From the NCBI RefSeq assembly GCF_001729785.1, contig NZ_CP017183.1:868001-932000 (forward strand): a DNA stretch of 64,000 bases. Direction: 5' to 3'. This document shows, one piece after another, positions 26,384 through 37,200 of the stretch (positions within the stretch are counted from its first letter, which is position 1; every line of letters starts with the position of its first letter). The translations under genes were made by a program, and so were the position numbers. Origin of the DNA: Enterobacter hormaechei subsp. xiangfangensis. Lineage in GTDB: Bacteria; Pseudomonadota; Gammaproteobacteria; Enterobacterales; Enterobacteriaceae. A model generated the notes under the pieces. It ran no database searches, had not been told where the DNA came from, and saw only the letters and a list, made by a program, of their open reading frames with translations.

Positions 26384-27748
26384 TCAGGAATCTGGCGTAG
26401 CGCTGTTTTTCACAAACAACGTCAGCTGGTCGCCAGGTTGCAGGTTGTCAGTATCGTTGTTCCAGCGCATCACATCTTTGATGTTTACGCCGTGACGCTT
26501 AGCAATACTGGACAGCGAGTCGCCTTTACGTACGCGATAGGTAATGCTATCGCTGTTTTTAGCGAGACGCTGTGCGCTGCTACCTGCACCTACGTTCAGC
26601 GTTTGACCCACTTTCAGACCAGATCCGCGCAGATTATTCCACTGCTGGAGATCTTTCGCATTCACGCCAAGACGTGATGCAATACCTGAAAGCGTATCAC
26701 CTGAACGCACCTTATAGCTGCGGCTGCTTACAGGCGACGTATCAGCGATCAGCGTGGACTGAACGGCTGCGATTTCACCCGAAGCTAAAGACTCTCGTAA
26801 CTGTTCCGCATGTTTCTGCGGAACCATCACATAGCGTGGGCCACTAGCACCCAGCGTGGAGCCTTTAACACCTGCATTAAAGGTTTTAAGCTTACTTACC
26901 GACATACCCGTCATATCGGCAACCTGTTGAATATCAACCGGGTTGCTGAGGCGGACACGCGCCAGTGCACGACTTTCGTCTGGTGTTGGCAGTTGTACAC
27001 CGTAACGTTTGCTGTTCTTGAGAATGTCACTCAGTGCCAGCATTTTCGGTACGTAAATCTTTGTTTCCTGTGGCAGTGAGAGCGACCAGAAGTCTGTGGA
27101 TTTTCCACGCGCTTTATTCGCTTTCATTGCCTTCAGTACACGACCTTCACCACTGTTATACGCCGCGACAGTCAATAACCAGTCGCCGTCAAACATCTTG
27201 TTCAGACGTTGCATCATGTCGAGAGCGGCTGTCGTTGAAGCGACAACATCACGACGCGCATCGTAGTTGCGGGTCTGCTTTAAACCATAATTTCGCCCTG
27301 TGCTCGGAATGATCTGCCAGATGCCTGCTGCATTGGCGCCAGACGTCGCGTGCGGGTCAAAAGCGCTCTCCACTATGGGTAGTAGTACCAGTTCCATAGG
27401 CATGTTACGTTTCTTAACTTGCCCGGCTATCCAGTACATATACGGCTCTGCCCGTAATGTTACATCGTGGAGATAGCTCTTATTTCTCAAATACTTCTGT
27501 TTCTGTTCGCGAATCCGGCTGTTTTCCGGAATTCCCATCTTTAGCTCGTCGCCAATAGAGGCCCACAAGTCTTGTTCCTGCGCGAAGGATGTCCCATCGT
27601 CCAACCATCGCGCCTGACTCGTAAACTTCCCTGCTTCCCCTTGACCAGCCGCAGAAAGGCTCTGTGCGTGCTGTTGTACGTTGCTGCCGTTTTGTGACTG
27701 GCAACCTACAAGCAGGACAGAGGCGAGTAATATCGCTTTTGCCTTCAT
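26384..27748 (-). CDS. mltD: Membrane-bound lytic murein transglycosylase D
   Basis: MltD cleaves peptidoglycan glycan strands to 1,6-anhydro ends and is a lipoprotein (lipobox LLVGC). The SLT domain contains the catalytic glutamate in LPIVESAFDPHATS and the stretch AAGIWQIIPSTGRNYGL. Two C-terminal LysM repeats (YKVRSGDTLSGIASRLG and YRVRKGDSLSSIAKRHG) bind glycan. The 454 residues compare with 452 in E. coli. Confidence 0.96.
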   Translation of the reverse strand: MKAKAILLASVLLVGCQSQNGSNVQQHAQSLSAAGQGEAGKFTSQARWLDDGTSFAQEQDLWASIGDELKMGIPENSRIREQKQKYLRNKSYLHDVTLRAEPYMYWIAGQVKKRNMPMELVLLPIVESAFDPHATSGANAAGIWQIIPSTGRNYGLKQTRNYDARRDVVASTTAALDMMQRLNKMFDGDWLLTVAAYNSGEGRVLKAMKANKARGKSTDFWSLSLPQETKIYVPKMLALSDILKNSKRYGVQLPTPDESRALARVRLSNPVDIQQVADMTGMSVSKLKTFNAGVKGSTLGASGPRYVMVPQKHAEQLRESLASGEIAAVQSTLIADTSPVSSRSYKVRSGDTLSGIASRLGVNAKDLQQWNNLRGSGLKVGQTLNVGAGSSAQRLAKNSDSITYRVRKGDSLSSIAKRHGVNIKDVMRWNNDTDNLQPGDQLTLFVKNSATPDS

Positions 27749-27816
27749 GTGTGTGTCAATAGTTGCTTAAAAGACGAGCGATGATAACGGCGAAATTTTG
27801 AAAAGGCAACCCGCAA

Positions 27817-28575
27817 TTATCTGAAGTTATCTTTCTTTGACCTTAACCATGCAAATCGCGCTTCAGGTTGTAACAAATTTGTTTCTTGATTAATTTTATT
27901 AATTAAATCAACATCATCAGTTCTTAAAAATAAATTAATTTGTCGTTCATTTTTCAGAATTACGGGGAGTGTTTTTTGGTTTTTTGCACGTAACTCCTTC
28001 ACTTTCAGGTAATAATCCTGAATCGCCCGATCCTCAGGCAGCACGCTTGCAGCAAACTTCATATTCCCTAATGTATACTCATGTGCGCAACAAATTACGG
28101 TGTCGGCTGGAAGCGCATTAATTTTTTGTAAAGATTGATACATCTGTTCTGGCGTGCCTTCAAACAGCCTTCCACAGCCGCCAGAAAACAGCGTGTCGCC
28201 ACAAAACAGATAAGGTTTGCTGTAGAAACAGAGATGACCGGAAGTGTGACCTGGCGTAGCAAATACGGAAAACTCCCACCCGAGGATGAGGATACTTTCG
28301 CCTTCTTCGACAACTTGCGTCGTACCCTTATCCTGTGTCTCTGCCGGTCCGTAGACGGGAAGATGAGGATAGCGCGCAAGGAGATCGGGAACACCGCCGA
28401 CATGATCGTGATGGTGATGGGTAAGTAGGATCGCTTCAGGCTGCCAGCCGTTTTCTTTTATCGCGTGCAGGATCGGTGCGGATTCGCCTGGATCAACAAT
28501 GATGCATCTGCGATCGTCGTCGACTAAAACCCAGATGTAATTGTCCTGAAAGGCGGAAATACTGATAAGATTCAT
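27817..28575 (-). CDS. gloB: Hydroxyacylglutathione hydrolase (glyoxalase II)
   Basis: It hydrolyses S-lactoylglutathione to lactate and glutathione in methylglyoxal detoxification. The metallo-beta-lactamase motif THHHHDH is at residues 52-58, and further metal ligands are in ATPGHTSGH and [13 protein letters not shown]. The 252 residues match the family. It is divergent from yafS. Confidence 0.97.
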   Translation of the reverse strand: MNLISISAFQDNYIWVLVDDDRRCIIVDPGESAPILHAIKENGWQPEAILLTHHHHDHVGGVPDLLARYPHLPVYGPAETQDKGTTQVVEEGESILILGWEFSVFATPGHTSGHLCFYSKPYLFCGDTLFSGGCGRLFEGTPEQMYQSLQKINALPADTVICCAHEYTLGNMKFAASVLPEDRAIQDYYLKVKELRAKNQKTLPVILKNERQINLFLRTDDVDLINKINQETNLLQPEARFAWLRSKKDNFR

Positions 28576-28607
28576 GCATTACCTCTTATAGCGTGGCGGG
28601 TGTTTTG

Positions 28608-29324
28608 ATGAAACCGGCAAGGATACCTCAGACTGTCGCACCACCGGAACGTTGGGCAGAGTTGCCCTGGGGTGAATATTATCGCGAGGCCTTAGAACTT
28701 CAGCTTAAACCCTGGCTCGCGAAAATGTATGGTTTTCACCTGCTTAAGATTGGCAATCTGAGCGCAGAAATCAATACCGAAAGCTGCGCTATCTCGCATC
28801 AGGTTAGCGTATCGCTTAATGGCTCCCCGGTTCAGGTGAAAGCGGATCCGCTGCATTTGCCGTTTGCGGAAAAATCCATTGATGCCTGTCTGCTCGCCCA
28901 TACGCTGCCCTGGTGCAGCGATCCCCATCGTCTGCTGCGGGAAGCCGACCGCGTTTTGATTGATGACGGCTGGCTGATCCTGAGCGGTTTTAATCCGCTG
29001 AGTCTGATGGGGCTACGTAAACTGACGCCCGTTCTGCGCCGCATGCCGCCCTATAACAGCAGGATGTTTACCATGATGCGCCAGCTGGACTGGCTTTCAC
29101 TGTTAAATTTCGAAGTGCTGAGCTATGGGGGTTTTCAGGTCATCCCCTGGACGCGTAAAGGCGGGGTCTTATTAAGCACCCATTTACCCGCGCTGGGCTG
29201 CATGCAATTTATTGTCGCGCGTAAGAGGACGATCCCCCTTACGCTAAACCCAATGAAGCAAAGCAAATCAAAAACGCGGATCCGCCAGACCGTGGGGGCC
29301 ACGCGGCAATACAAAAAACCGTGA
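28608..29324 (+). CDS. yafS: Methyltransferase-like protein YafS
   Basis: A 238-residue protein of the methyltransferase type 11 family. The central part (ADPLHLPFAEKSIDACLLAHTLP) resembles the SAM-binding fold, but a canonical glycine-rich motif I is not evident, so activity is unproven. The ATG at 28608 gives the conserved N-terminus MKPARIPQTV; five further codons upstream are open but not conserved. It meets rnhA end to end at 29324/29325. Confidence 0.88.
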   Translation: MKPARIPQTVAPPERWAELPWGEYYREALELQLKPWLAKMYGFHLLKIGNLSAEINTESCAISHQVSVSLNGSPVQVKADPLHLPFAEKSIDACLLAHTLPWCSDPHRLLREADRVLIDDGWLILSGFNPLSLMGLRKLTPVLRRMPPYNSRMFTMMRQLDWLSLLNFEVLSYGGFQVIPWTRKGGVLLSTHLPALGCMQFIVARKRTIPLTLNPMKQSKSKTRIRQTVGATRQYKKP

Positions 29325-29792
29325 TCAGGATTCAGGTTGATAACCTGCATCCTCACGGGTTGGGTTGGATGCCGCCGCGCGAGCCAGCTCGTCACAGCGT
29401 TCGTTTTCAGGATGACCGGCGTGCCCCTTTACCCACTCCCATTTGATTTCGTGCTGTCCGAGGGCGGCATCAAGACGCTTCCAGAGATCGACATTCTTGA
29501 CCGGTTTTTTCTCTGCCGTTTTCCAGCCGCGTTTTTTCCAGTTGTGGATCCATTGGGTAATGCCCTGGCGGACATACTGGCTGTCGGTACTCAGCACCAC
29601 GTCGCAATGTTCTTTTAACGCTTCCAGCGCCACGATGGCCGCCATCAACTCCATGCGGTTGTTGGTGGTCAGGAAATAGCCTTCACTAAAGGTTTTTTCA
29701 TGCTGGCGATAGCGCATAATGGCACCATAGCCGCCGGGCCCTGGGTTACCGAGACAAGATCCATCGGTGAAAATTTCTACCTGTTTACGCAT
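29325..29792 (-). CDS. rnhA: Ribonuclease HI
   Basis: It degrades the RNA strand of RNA-DNA hybrids. The ATG at 29792 gives 155 residues, the E. coli length; a longer open frame to 29903 runs into dnaQ and is not conserved. The catalytic carboxylates are recognisable: D10 ([12 protein letters not shown]), the glutamate in [10 protein letters not shown], the aspartate in STDSQYV, and the C-terminal aspartate in [11 protein letters not shown]. It is divergent from dnaQ, with a 64-bp gap holding both promoters. Confidence 0.97.
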   Translation of the reverse strand: MRKQVEIFTDGSCLGNPGPGGYGAIMRYRQHEKTFSEGYFLTTNNRMELMAAIVALEALKEHCDVVLSTDSQYVRQGITQWIHNWKKRGWKTAEKKPVKNVDLWKRLDAALGQHEIKWEWVKGHAGHPENERCDELARAAASNPTREDAGYQPES

Positions 29793-29856
29793 CTCTGGTA
29801 GACTTCCTGTATTTGAAACGTTCAGTAAAACGATAAGTCTGACATAAATGACCGCT

Positions 29857-30588
29857 ATGAGCACTGCAATTACTCGCCAGATTGTTCTCGATACCGAAAC
29901 CACCGGTATGAACCAGATTGGCGCCCACTACGAAGGGCATAAAATCATTGAGATTGGTGCCGTTGAAGTGGTGAACCGTCGCCTTACGGGCAACAACTTC
30001 CACGTTTACCTCAAACCCGATCGGCTGGTGGACCCGGAAGCGTTCGGCGTTCACGGAATTGCCGATGAGTTTTTGCTGGATAAGCCCACCTTTGCCGACG
30101 TCGCAGATGAATTTCTCGACTACATCAGAGGTGCGGAACTTGTCATTCATAACGCGTCGTTCGATATCGGCTTTATGGACTATGAGTTCAGCAAGCTCAA
30201 CCGTGATATTCCGAAGACGAATACGTTCTGTAAAGTCACGGATAGCCTGGCGCTGGCAAGGAAGATGTTCCCCGGCAAGCGTAACAGCCTTGATGCCCTG
30301 TGCTCTCGCTATGAGATAGACAACACCAAGCGAACGCTGCACGGCGCGTTGCTCGATGCCCAGATCCTGGCCGATGTCTACCTGACCATGACCGGCGGGC
30401 AAACGTCGATGAAATTCAGTATGGAAAATGAATCCCAGCAGACGCGAGATGAAGGGGGAATTCAGCGCATTGTGCGTCAGGCGAATCGCTTACGGGTCGT
30501 TTTAGCCAGTGATGAAGAGTTGATGAATCACGAGTCTCGTCTTGATTTGGTGCAGAAGAAGGGCGGGAGCTGTCTGTGGCGCGCCTGA
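29857..30588 (+). CDS. dnaQ: DNA polymerase III epsilon subunit (3'-5' proofreading exonuclease)
   Basis: The proofreading subunit of the Pol III core. The ATG at 29857 gives 243 residues as in E. coli; an in-frame ATG three codons upstream is an alternative. Exo I is DTETTGM with D12 and E14, and Exo III-epsilon includes HGALLDAQ. The C-terminal segment that binds the alpha subunit ends in KGGSCLWRA, identical to E. coli. Confidence 0.97.
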   Translation: MSTAITRQIVLDTETTGMNQIGAHYEGHKIIEIGAVEVVNRRLTGNNFHVYLKPDRLVDPEAFGVHGIADEFLLDKPTFADVADEFLDYIRGAELVIHNASFDIGFMDYEFSKLNRDIPKTNTFCKVTDSLALARKMFPGKRNSLDALCSRYEIDNTKRTLHGALLDAQILADVYLTMTGGQTSMKFSMENESQQTRDEGGIQRIVRQANRLRVVLASDEELMNHESRLDLVQKKGGSCLWRA

Positions 30589-30664
30589 AAAGGTGCCGAA
30601 ACGTTTGTTAATTCATCGTTTGGGTGATTTTTGCAGCAAACGATTCAAAAGTTAAGAAAAAGCG

Positions 30665-30693
30665 TTGACGAGTTCAGAGTCAAACCGTAATAT
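30665..30693 (+). promoter_or_regulatory. aspV promoter
   Basis: -35 TTGACG (30665-30670) and -10 TAATAT (30688-30693) have a 17-bp spacer and a GC-rich discriminator (GCCTCG) typical of stringently controlled stable-RNA promoters. Confidence 0.85.
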
Positions 30694-30720
30694 TCGCCTC
30701 GTTCCCCACACGGGAACAGT

Positions 30721-30797
30721 GGAGCGGTAGTTCAGTCGGTTAGAATACCTGCCTGTCACGCAGGGGGTCGCGGGTTCGAGTCCCGTCCGTTCCGCCA
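30721..30797 (+). tRNA. aspV: tRNA-Asp (GUC)
   Basis: 77 nt, identical to the copy at 21287-21363, with encoded CCA. It marks the end of the conserved core order; everything to the right differs from the E. coli layout. Confidence 0.98.
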
Positions 30798-30803
30798 CTA
30801 TTC

Positions 30804-30836
30804 AGGCCCACGTTACTTGTAACGTGGGCCTTTTTG
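30804..30836 (+). terminator. Intrinsic terminator after aspV
   Basis: A stem of about 13 bp (AGGCCCACGTTAC with its complement) has a tiny loop and is followed by TTTTTG. Confidence 0.88.
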
Positions 30837-31230
30837 TTTTTCCTCTTTCTCATGTTTTCCTTAATTTCTGCTCTGGCACATCTGCTGAAAATCATATTTA
30901 TACCATTCTGTTTTTTGTATTTAATCAATTCTAATCCGCTTAAAAATAGTGTAGGTTAATTACATCATTTCCCTCCTCTTATAATTCTGTTTTCACGTCA
31001 TTCTTAATAACCCTCTGGTGTTAACTATTCTTAATCCTGCGTAGATTCTCTCGTGGTTTTTTCCTACCTCTATAAAGAAACCAGTCATGCTATTTTTGAG
31101 CATCATGTCAATAGACTCTATGGGCGTGAATTATGTAAGGAAGGCATAAGAGCATGGCACTAAAGGATGTATTCACGCCGATGTGCATATGTCCTTAATT
31201 TAGCATTGAATTTCACCAAGGACTTTAAGT
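30837..31230 (+). promoter_or_regulatory. AT-rich region upstream of the giant adhesin gene
   Basis: This 394-bp stretch has no convincing gene. It contains two copies of ATTCTTAAT (31000-31008 and 31027-31035); the reverse complement carries TAAGAAT, the left half of the RcsAB consensus. A 14-codon frame (31154-31198) ends 32 bp before the adhesin start. The adhesin Shine-Dalgarno is AAGGAC. No clear sigma70 promoter could be assigned. Confidence 0.4.
31154..31198 (+). CDS. Possible leader mini-ORF upstream of the adhesin
   Basis: Fourteen codons (MALKDVFTPMCICP) with a purine-rich AAGGAAGG about 8 bp upstream of the ATG. It ends 32 bp before the adhesin start. No known homologue is recalled; it may be chance. 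Confidence 0.2.
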   Translation: MALKDVFTPMCICP

Positions 31231-34200
31231 ATGACTGAAAATAAGGTCATTTTAGCGGTCAACAACGGAGACGGTAAAACGCGGTTGTTGACAGCAGATG
31301 CAGGCCGTACGGTTAAGGTAAAGCTTATCCCCGGCAATAAATATTTGCTGAAAAATGTGAATGACGACTTTGCGCCAGAAAATATTACGCTTCAACGCGT
31401 TGGCAAAGCGTTACATATTATTCAGGAAGGCGACACACAGCCCAGCATTATTATTGAAAATTATTTTGACGGCGATTCGAAAAACCCAACCCTGATGGGT
31501 ATGGCCGAAGATGGATTGCTTTATGCCTATATCCCTTTGTCTGGTGAAAGCTACGATAATGGCTATCTCATGGCTGAAGGTGGTCTGGCTCCGGTTGCCC
31601 TGGGCGGTGAACCGTTAGGCGCCGGTGGGCCTCTTTTGTCTGCCCCGGACGACGAAAATGACATGCTGTTTGGCATGTTAGGGTGGTTTGCGCTTGCGGC
31701 GGCAGGTGTTGGCGCTGCGTTTGCTCTGTCCGAACTGGACAAGGATGAAAGCGATAGCCAGCCCGCCCCCGAAAAACCGAGCATTGGCAAGGCTGTGGAT
31801 GATGAAGGCTCGATTAAAGGACCGCTTAAGTCCGGAGACGTGACTGATGACTCAACGCCTTCATTAATCGGTAAAGGCAAGCCGGGCGATACCATCCATA
31901 TCATCGATAATGATAAGGAAATTGGCTCCGTCATCGTCGACGACGAAGGCGAATGGAGCTATACGCCGGATAAGCCGCTGGGCGACGGTGAACATGACCT
32001 CTCCGTTGTGGTTGAAGATCCGGACGGCAACATGAGCCCGCCGTCTGACCCCATTACCATCGTGGTTGATACCGTTGCGCCAGATGCGCCAACGATTGAG
32101 CACATCATGGATAAAGTGGGTAAAGTCACCGGCGAGATCCTTGAAGACGCTTACACCGACGATCCAAAACCGGAGATGAGCGGTACCGGTGAAGCGGGCG
32201 CGACGATTACCATTTACGATAACGGTAAAAAGATCGGCGAAACCAGCGTTAACGACGACGGTCGTTGGTATTTCAAACCTTCAGAAAACCTGACTGACGG
32301 CAACCACAGCATCACGGTTAGCCAGACGGATAAAGCGGGTAACGTCAGCGAGCCTTCTGATGAACGTGATTTTATTGTTCTGACGGAACCTCCGGGGAAA
32401 GCAGAAACGCCGTCAGTTATTGACGACAACGGTCCGGTAACGGGTCCGCTTAAGCCGGGTGACGTGACGGATGACACTAAACCTTCATTCAGCGGTGAAG
32501 GCACGCCGGGCAATACCATCGTTATCAAGGATAACGACAAAGAGATCGGCTCCGTTATCGTCGATGACGAAGGGAAGTGGACCTACACGCCTGAGAAAGA
32601 TCTCAGCGAGGGTGAGCATAACGTTGAGGTGATTGAAGAAGATCCGCTGGGTAATGTCGGCCAACCCTCCGATCCGATCCAGATCATTGTCGATACCACG
32701 CCGCCGGCAAGACCGGACAGGGTCGATGCTGAAGATAATACCGGTCCGATTACCGGCCAGCTGAAGGGCGGCGACGTCACTGACGAAACGCGTCCGGTAT
32801 TCAGCGGTAAAGGTGAACCGGGCGACACCGTGACCATTTATGATGGTGATGAAGTTCTGGGCTCTACCGTCATCGATGACGAAGGCAACTGGTCGCTGAA
32901 ACCGGAGAAACCGCTGGGCGAAGGCGATCACAGCATCACCGTTACGCAAACGGATAAGGCGGGCAATACCAGCGACCCCTCGGAAGCGCTGGAGTTTGAA
33001 GTTGACACTACCGCGCCTGATGCTTCAGCAGATGTTCTGAAAATTACCGCCGTAGCGGATGACGTAGGCGATCGTCAGGGCAACGTTGCCAGCGGTGAAA
33101 TCACCGATGACAGCAAGCCGCTCATTAGCGGTATCGGCGAAGCGGGCAATACCGTCTATGTCTATACCACCGACGCCTCCGGTAAACACCTGATTGGTTC
33201 AGCGGTTGTGGGCAGCGATGGCACCTGGAGCCTGACGCCTGAAACCCCACTGACGGAAGGTTTGAACCAGCTGACGCTGGAGACACAGGATCCGGCGGGT
33301 AACCGCGTTGCGGGCGATGCACCGTCTTACGACATCAACCTCCTGATCCCGATCAGCACTCAGCCGTCCATCAACAGCGTGGTGGACAATTCAGAACCAC
33401 ACGTTGGCCCGCTGCAAAAAGGCGACGCCACCAACGATACCACGCCAACCCTGAGCGGCAGCGCTGCGCCGGGTGACATCGTGTCGATCCTCGACAACGG
33501 TAAGGTGATTGGCTCCGTCACGGCGGACAGCAACGGCAAGTGGACGTTCACTCCGGACGCCGCGCTGGCTGATGGCAAGCACACCTTCACCGTCACTGCG
33601 ACTGACGCAGCGGGCAACTCGCGCACCAGCGGCAGCTTCCCGATCGTGATTGACACTGCGGCACCATCTCCGGCAGAAAATATCGTTATCAATGATAACG
33701 TGGGCGACAAGCAGGGACCGGTAGGTTCAGGCGACACCACAGACGATCAGTCCCCGACCCTGAGTGGCGAAGCCGAGCCGGGCAGCGTGGTGGACATCTA
33801 TGATAACGACGAGAAGATCGGTTCCGTCATCGTTGATGACGAAGGTAAATGGTCCTATACGCCAGACAAACCGCTGGATAAAGGCGATCATGAGATCACC
33901 ACTACCGTAACCGATCCGTCTGGCAACACCAGTGAACCGTCGCCGGGGATCTCCTTCACCGTCGACCCTGATCCAAACCAGGTTACCGTGGGTGAAGTGG
34001 TGGATGATCAGGGCCCGATCGTGGGCAACCTAAAGCCGGGCACCGTGACCGATGATGTTCGCCCTGAACTGAGCGGTAAAGGTAAGCCAGGCAGCACCGT
34101 GACCATTAAAGATGGCGACGACGTGCTGGGCTCCACCGTGGTGGATCCGGACGGCAACTGGACGTTCACGCCAGAGCAGGATCTGGCTGACGGCAATCAC

Positions 34201-37200
34201 AGCCTGACCGTGGTGTCCAAAGATCCGGCGGGTAACGAGGTGACCTCACCGTCCTTCGATATCACCGTCGATGCGACCGCGCCGGAAAAACCTGTGCTGG
34301 GATCCGCAACGGATGACGTGGGCACTATTCGCGGCGATCTGAGCAACGGCAGCACCACCGACGACGCAAACCCAACCTTCAACGGCTCTGCAGAGCCGGG
34401 CAGCCGTGTCGATATTTACGACAACGGTGAGCATATTGGTTCGACGATTGCGGACGATAAAGGCGCCTGGCAGTTCACGCCAACTACGCCTCTGCCAGAA
34501 GGTGAGCACCATATCACCACTACCGCAACGGATGAAGCGGGCAACACCGGTCCGGAATCGGATGATTTTGTGCTGGTGACCGACTACACCCCACCTGTAG
34601 CAACCGGCGATGTGCTGAACATTACGTCCGTAATGGATGATGTCGGCGGCCGTCAGGGTAACGTGGCCAGCGGTGAAATCACCGATGACAGCAAACCGGT
34701 TATCAATGGTATTGGTGAAGCGGGAAGCACCGTCTTTGTTTACAGCACGGATGCTAACGGCAAACATCTGCTGGGCTCAGCCGTAGTCAACAGTGAAGGC
34801 ACCTGGACGCTGGCGCTGGATACACCGCTGGTGGAAGGGCTTAATCAGCTGACGCTCGAAACGCAGGATGCCGTTGGTAACCGCGTGGCGGGTGAAGCAC
34901 CGTCTTATGATATTACCGTTCTGATCCCGGTCAGCACCGAGCCGTCCATCAACAGCGTGGTGGACAACGCCGAGCCGCACGTCGGCCCAATGCAGAAAGG
35001 CGAAACCACCAACGACACCACCCCAACCCTGAGCGGCAGCGCTGCACCGGGCGACGTTGTGTCTATCCTCGACAACGGGAAAGTGATTGGCACCGCCAAG
35101 GCGGATAGCAGCGGTAAGTGGTCGTTCACCCCGGATACCGCGCTGGCGGATGGTCAGCACACCTTCACCGTCACGGCGACTGACGCAGCGGGCAACGCGC
35201 GCACCAGCGGTACCTTCCCGATCGTGATCGATACTGCGGCACCGTCTCCGGCAGAAAATATCGTTATCAATGATAACGTGGGCGACAAGCAGGGGCCGGT
35301 AGGCGACGGTGACACCACCGACGACCAGTCTCCAACCCTGAGCGGTGAAGCCGAGCCGGGCAGCGTGGTGGACATCTACGACAACGACGAGAAGATCGGT
35401 TCCGTCATCGTTGATGACGAAGGTAAATGGTCCTATACGCCAGACAAGCCTCTGGCTAAAGGCGATCATGAGATCACCACTACCGTGACCGATCCGTCTG
35501 GCAACACCAGCGAACCGTCACCGGGGATCTCCTTCACCGTCGATCCGGATCCAAACCAGGTCACCGTGGGCGAAGTGGTGGACGATCAGGGGCCGATCGT
35601 GGGTAACCTGAGGCCGGGCAACGTGACCGATGATGCGCGTCCGGAACTGGGCGGTAAAGGCAAGCCGGGCAGCACCGTAACCATCATGGATGGCGACGAT
35701 GTACTGGGCTCCACCGTGGTGGATCCGGACGGCAACTGGACGTTCACCCCAGAGCAGGATCTGGCCGATGGCGATCACAGCCTGACCGTGATTTCCAAAG
35801 ACCCGGCCGGAAACGACGTGACCTCTCCGTCCTTTGATATCTCTGTCGATACCGTGGCACCGGAAAAACCGGTTGTCGGCCTTGCGACAGATGACGTGGG
35901 TTCCAGCCGTGGCGATCTGAGCAGCGGCAGCACCACCGACGATGCGAACCCAACCTTCAAAGGTTCCGCAGAGCCGGGCAGCCGTGTCGATATCTATGAT
36001 AACGGGGAGCTGATTGGTTCTACCGTGGTGGACGAAAATGGCGGCTGGCAATTTACGCCAACCACCGCGCTGCCAGAGGGTGAGCACCATATCACCACTA
36101 CCGCAACCGATAAGGCCGGTAACACGGGTCCGGAATCAGATGATTTTGTACTGATCACCGACTACACCGCGCCTGACGCGAGCAAAGTGGCGATCACCGA
36201 AGTCTACGACGACGTGAACACCGCAGGCGTGATTGCCTCCGGCGAAGAAACCGACGATAACCGTCCGCTGATCAAGGGTACCGGCGCAGAGCCGGGCAAC
36301 ACCATCACCGTCTACAACGGCGACAAGGTGATTGGCACCGCGAAGGTGCAGGCCGACGGCACCTGGTCCCTGGAGCCGACCACCCCGCTGCCGGACGGCA
36401 GGTACACCCTGACGGCGAAAGAGACCGACGGCGTGGGCAATGTCTCCGGTCCGTCCGGTGAGTACATCATCAACGTGGCCACCGTGCCGCCGCAGGCACC
36501 GACGCTGGACACCGTCTATGACGACGTGGCCCCGCATGCGGACTACCTGCAGAAGGGTGACGTCACCAACGACACCACCCCGACCCTGAGCGGCAGCAGC
36601 GGCGTGGCGGGCGGCACCATCAGCATCTACGACAACGGCCGCCTGATTGGCACCACCACCGTGGGCAGCAACGGCAGCTGGAGCTTCACGCCGGATACGG
36701 CGCTGGCTGACGGCAGCCACAGCTTCACCGCCACCGTCACCGACGGCGTGGGCCGCACCAGTGAGCCAACCGGCGGCTTCGGTATCGTTATCGATACAAA
36801 AGCACCGGACGCGGCCTCCGACCTGCTGGTCACCGACAACGTCGGTGCGTACCAGGGCCCGGTCGTGAGCGGCGACACCACCGATGACAACACCCCGACC
36901 CTGAGCGGCAGGGCCGAGCCGGGCAGCACGGTGAACATCATCGACAACGGCCAGGTTATCGGCTCCACGAAGGTGAACCCGGACGGTACATGGAGCTTCA
37001 CCCCGGATCAGGCGCTCTCCAACGGCGAGCACGACCTGACCACCACCGTGACCGATCCGTCAGGCAACACCGGGCCGGAAGGGTCGCACGTGGTCATCAC
37101 CGTTGACGTGGTCCCGGGCAAGGTGGAAATCACCGCCGTGACCGATGACGCCGGCAGCGTGACCGGCAGCCTGTCCCAGAACGCGGTCACCGACGACACC

